Origin: Chloroflexota bacterium
Lineage (GTDB): Bacteria; Chloroflexota; Anaerolineae; Anaerolineales; Anaerolineaceae
DNA length: 14,166 bases
Assembly: GCA_011053085.1 (NCBI GenBank)
Contig: DSBE01000175.1
Span: 1-14,166, forward strand
Direction: 5' to 3'
Each line of letters begins with the position of its first letter. Within the stretch, counting starts at the first letter, position 1. The notes under the pieces are model-generated. The model worked only from the letters and a program-made list of their open reading frames with translations, searched no databases and was not told the origin of the DNA. Shown piece by piece: positions 13,993 to 14,166 of the stretch. The position numbers and the translations under genes were made by a program.

Positions 13993-14166
13993 AAGAAAAG
14001 ATCACCATCCCGATCGGCCCGCAGCATCCGTTGCTAAAAGAACCGATCTCCCTGCGCATTGATGTTTCTGGCGAAGAGGTGTTGGGCGGTACTTTACGCC
14101 TTGGGTACGTTCATCGCGGCATCGAGAAACTGGCTGAGAGCCGCAACTACACCCAAAATATCCCCC
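13989..14166 (+). CDS. Group 4 hydrogenase-type large subunit (NuoD/MbhL/EchE-like), 5' part only
   Basis: Only the first 59 codons are in the window. They read IPIGPQHPLLKEPISLRIDVSGEEV and then RLGYVHRGIEKLAESRNYTQNI. PQHPxLKEP and GYVHRGIEK, followed by yTQNi, are the N-terminal signature of group 4 [NiFe] hydrogenase large subunits (MbhL, EchE, CooH) and related MBS proteins. Complex I NuoD has PQHPathGvlR instead. The two CxxC pairs that hold the NiFe centre (the first expected within about ten residues of the edge, in ERvCGIC) are not visible. Whether this is a hydrogenase or a metal-free relative such as Mbx/MBS cannot be settled here. AGGAGG (about 13977-13982) supports the start. Confidence 0.93.
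   Translation, partial: MKEKITIPIGPQHPLLKEPISLRIDVSGEEVLGGTLRLGYVHRGIEKLAESRNYTQNIP

Overview
The window is bacterial, with moderate G+C, strong AGGAGG-type ribosome binding sites and tightly packed operons. The gene set fits an anaerobic bacterium, and I would guess Chloroflexota (Anaerolineae): a complex-I-like group 4 [NiFe] hydrogenase operon, a lipobox lipoprotein, a sugar-1-kinase next to a nucleotidyltransferase-phosphomutase fusion, and an NfeD-slipin pair. No phylogenetic marker is present, so the taxonomy is an inference only.

Layout. (1) 1-320: two tRNA-Ser genes (TGA and GCT anticodons) on the plus strand, followed by a clear intrinsic terminator. (2) 320-682: no intact gene. The minus strand carries what looks like the C-terminal remnant of a sodium/solute symporter, and an extended -10 promoter and a perfect 12-bp palindrome precede the next gene. 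(3) 683-1189: a small lipoprotein. It converges on the next operon and shares a bidirectional terminator with it. (4) 1273-3554, minus strand: nfeD-like membrane serine protease followed by a slipin/stomatin, the classic two-gene pair. (5) 3768-7070, minus strand: an N-acetylhexosamine 1-kinase-like gene followed 3 nt later by a 726-residue fusion of a GlmU-type nucleotidyltransferase domain and a phosphohexomutase. This reads as sugar-1-phosphate salvage toward nucleotide sugars or glycolysis. (6) 7071-7375: a 305-bp divergent control region with a near-consensus sigma-70-type promoter facing right, a second weaker promoter, a dyad around the first -10 box and a leader of about 158 nt. (7) 7376-14166 (running off the edge), plus strand: ten overlapping or abutting genes of a membrane-bound, ferredoxin-type complex related to MBH/Ech hydrogenases and complex I. 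The order is MbhD-like, MbhE-like, NuoK/MrpC-like, NuoL-like, NuoM-like, NuoN/MrpD-like, NuoA-like, NuoB-like (small subunit with CxxC), NuoC-like, and the beginning of the NuoD-like large subunit.

The complex is the most interesting part. It has three antiporter-type subunits, as complex I does, plus a NuoA-like subunit and the Mrp/MBH-specific MbhD and MbhE pieces, while its small and large subunits carry group 4 hydrogenase signatures. The NuoL-like subunit has lost much of its pumping-channel signature but keeps a long hydrophilic C-terminal stretch and a last membrane helix, as expected for the lateral clamp helix. NuoH-, NuoI- and maturation genes would lie beyond the right edge.
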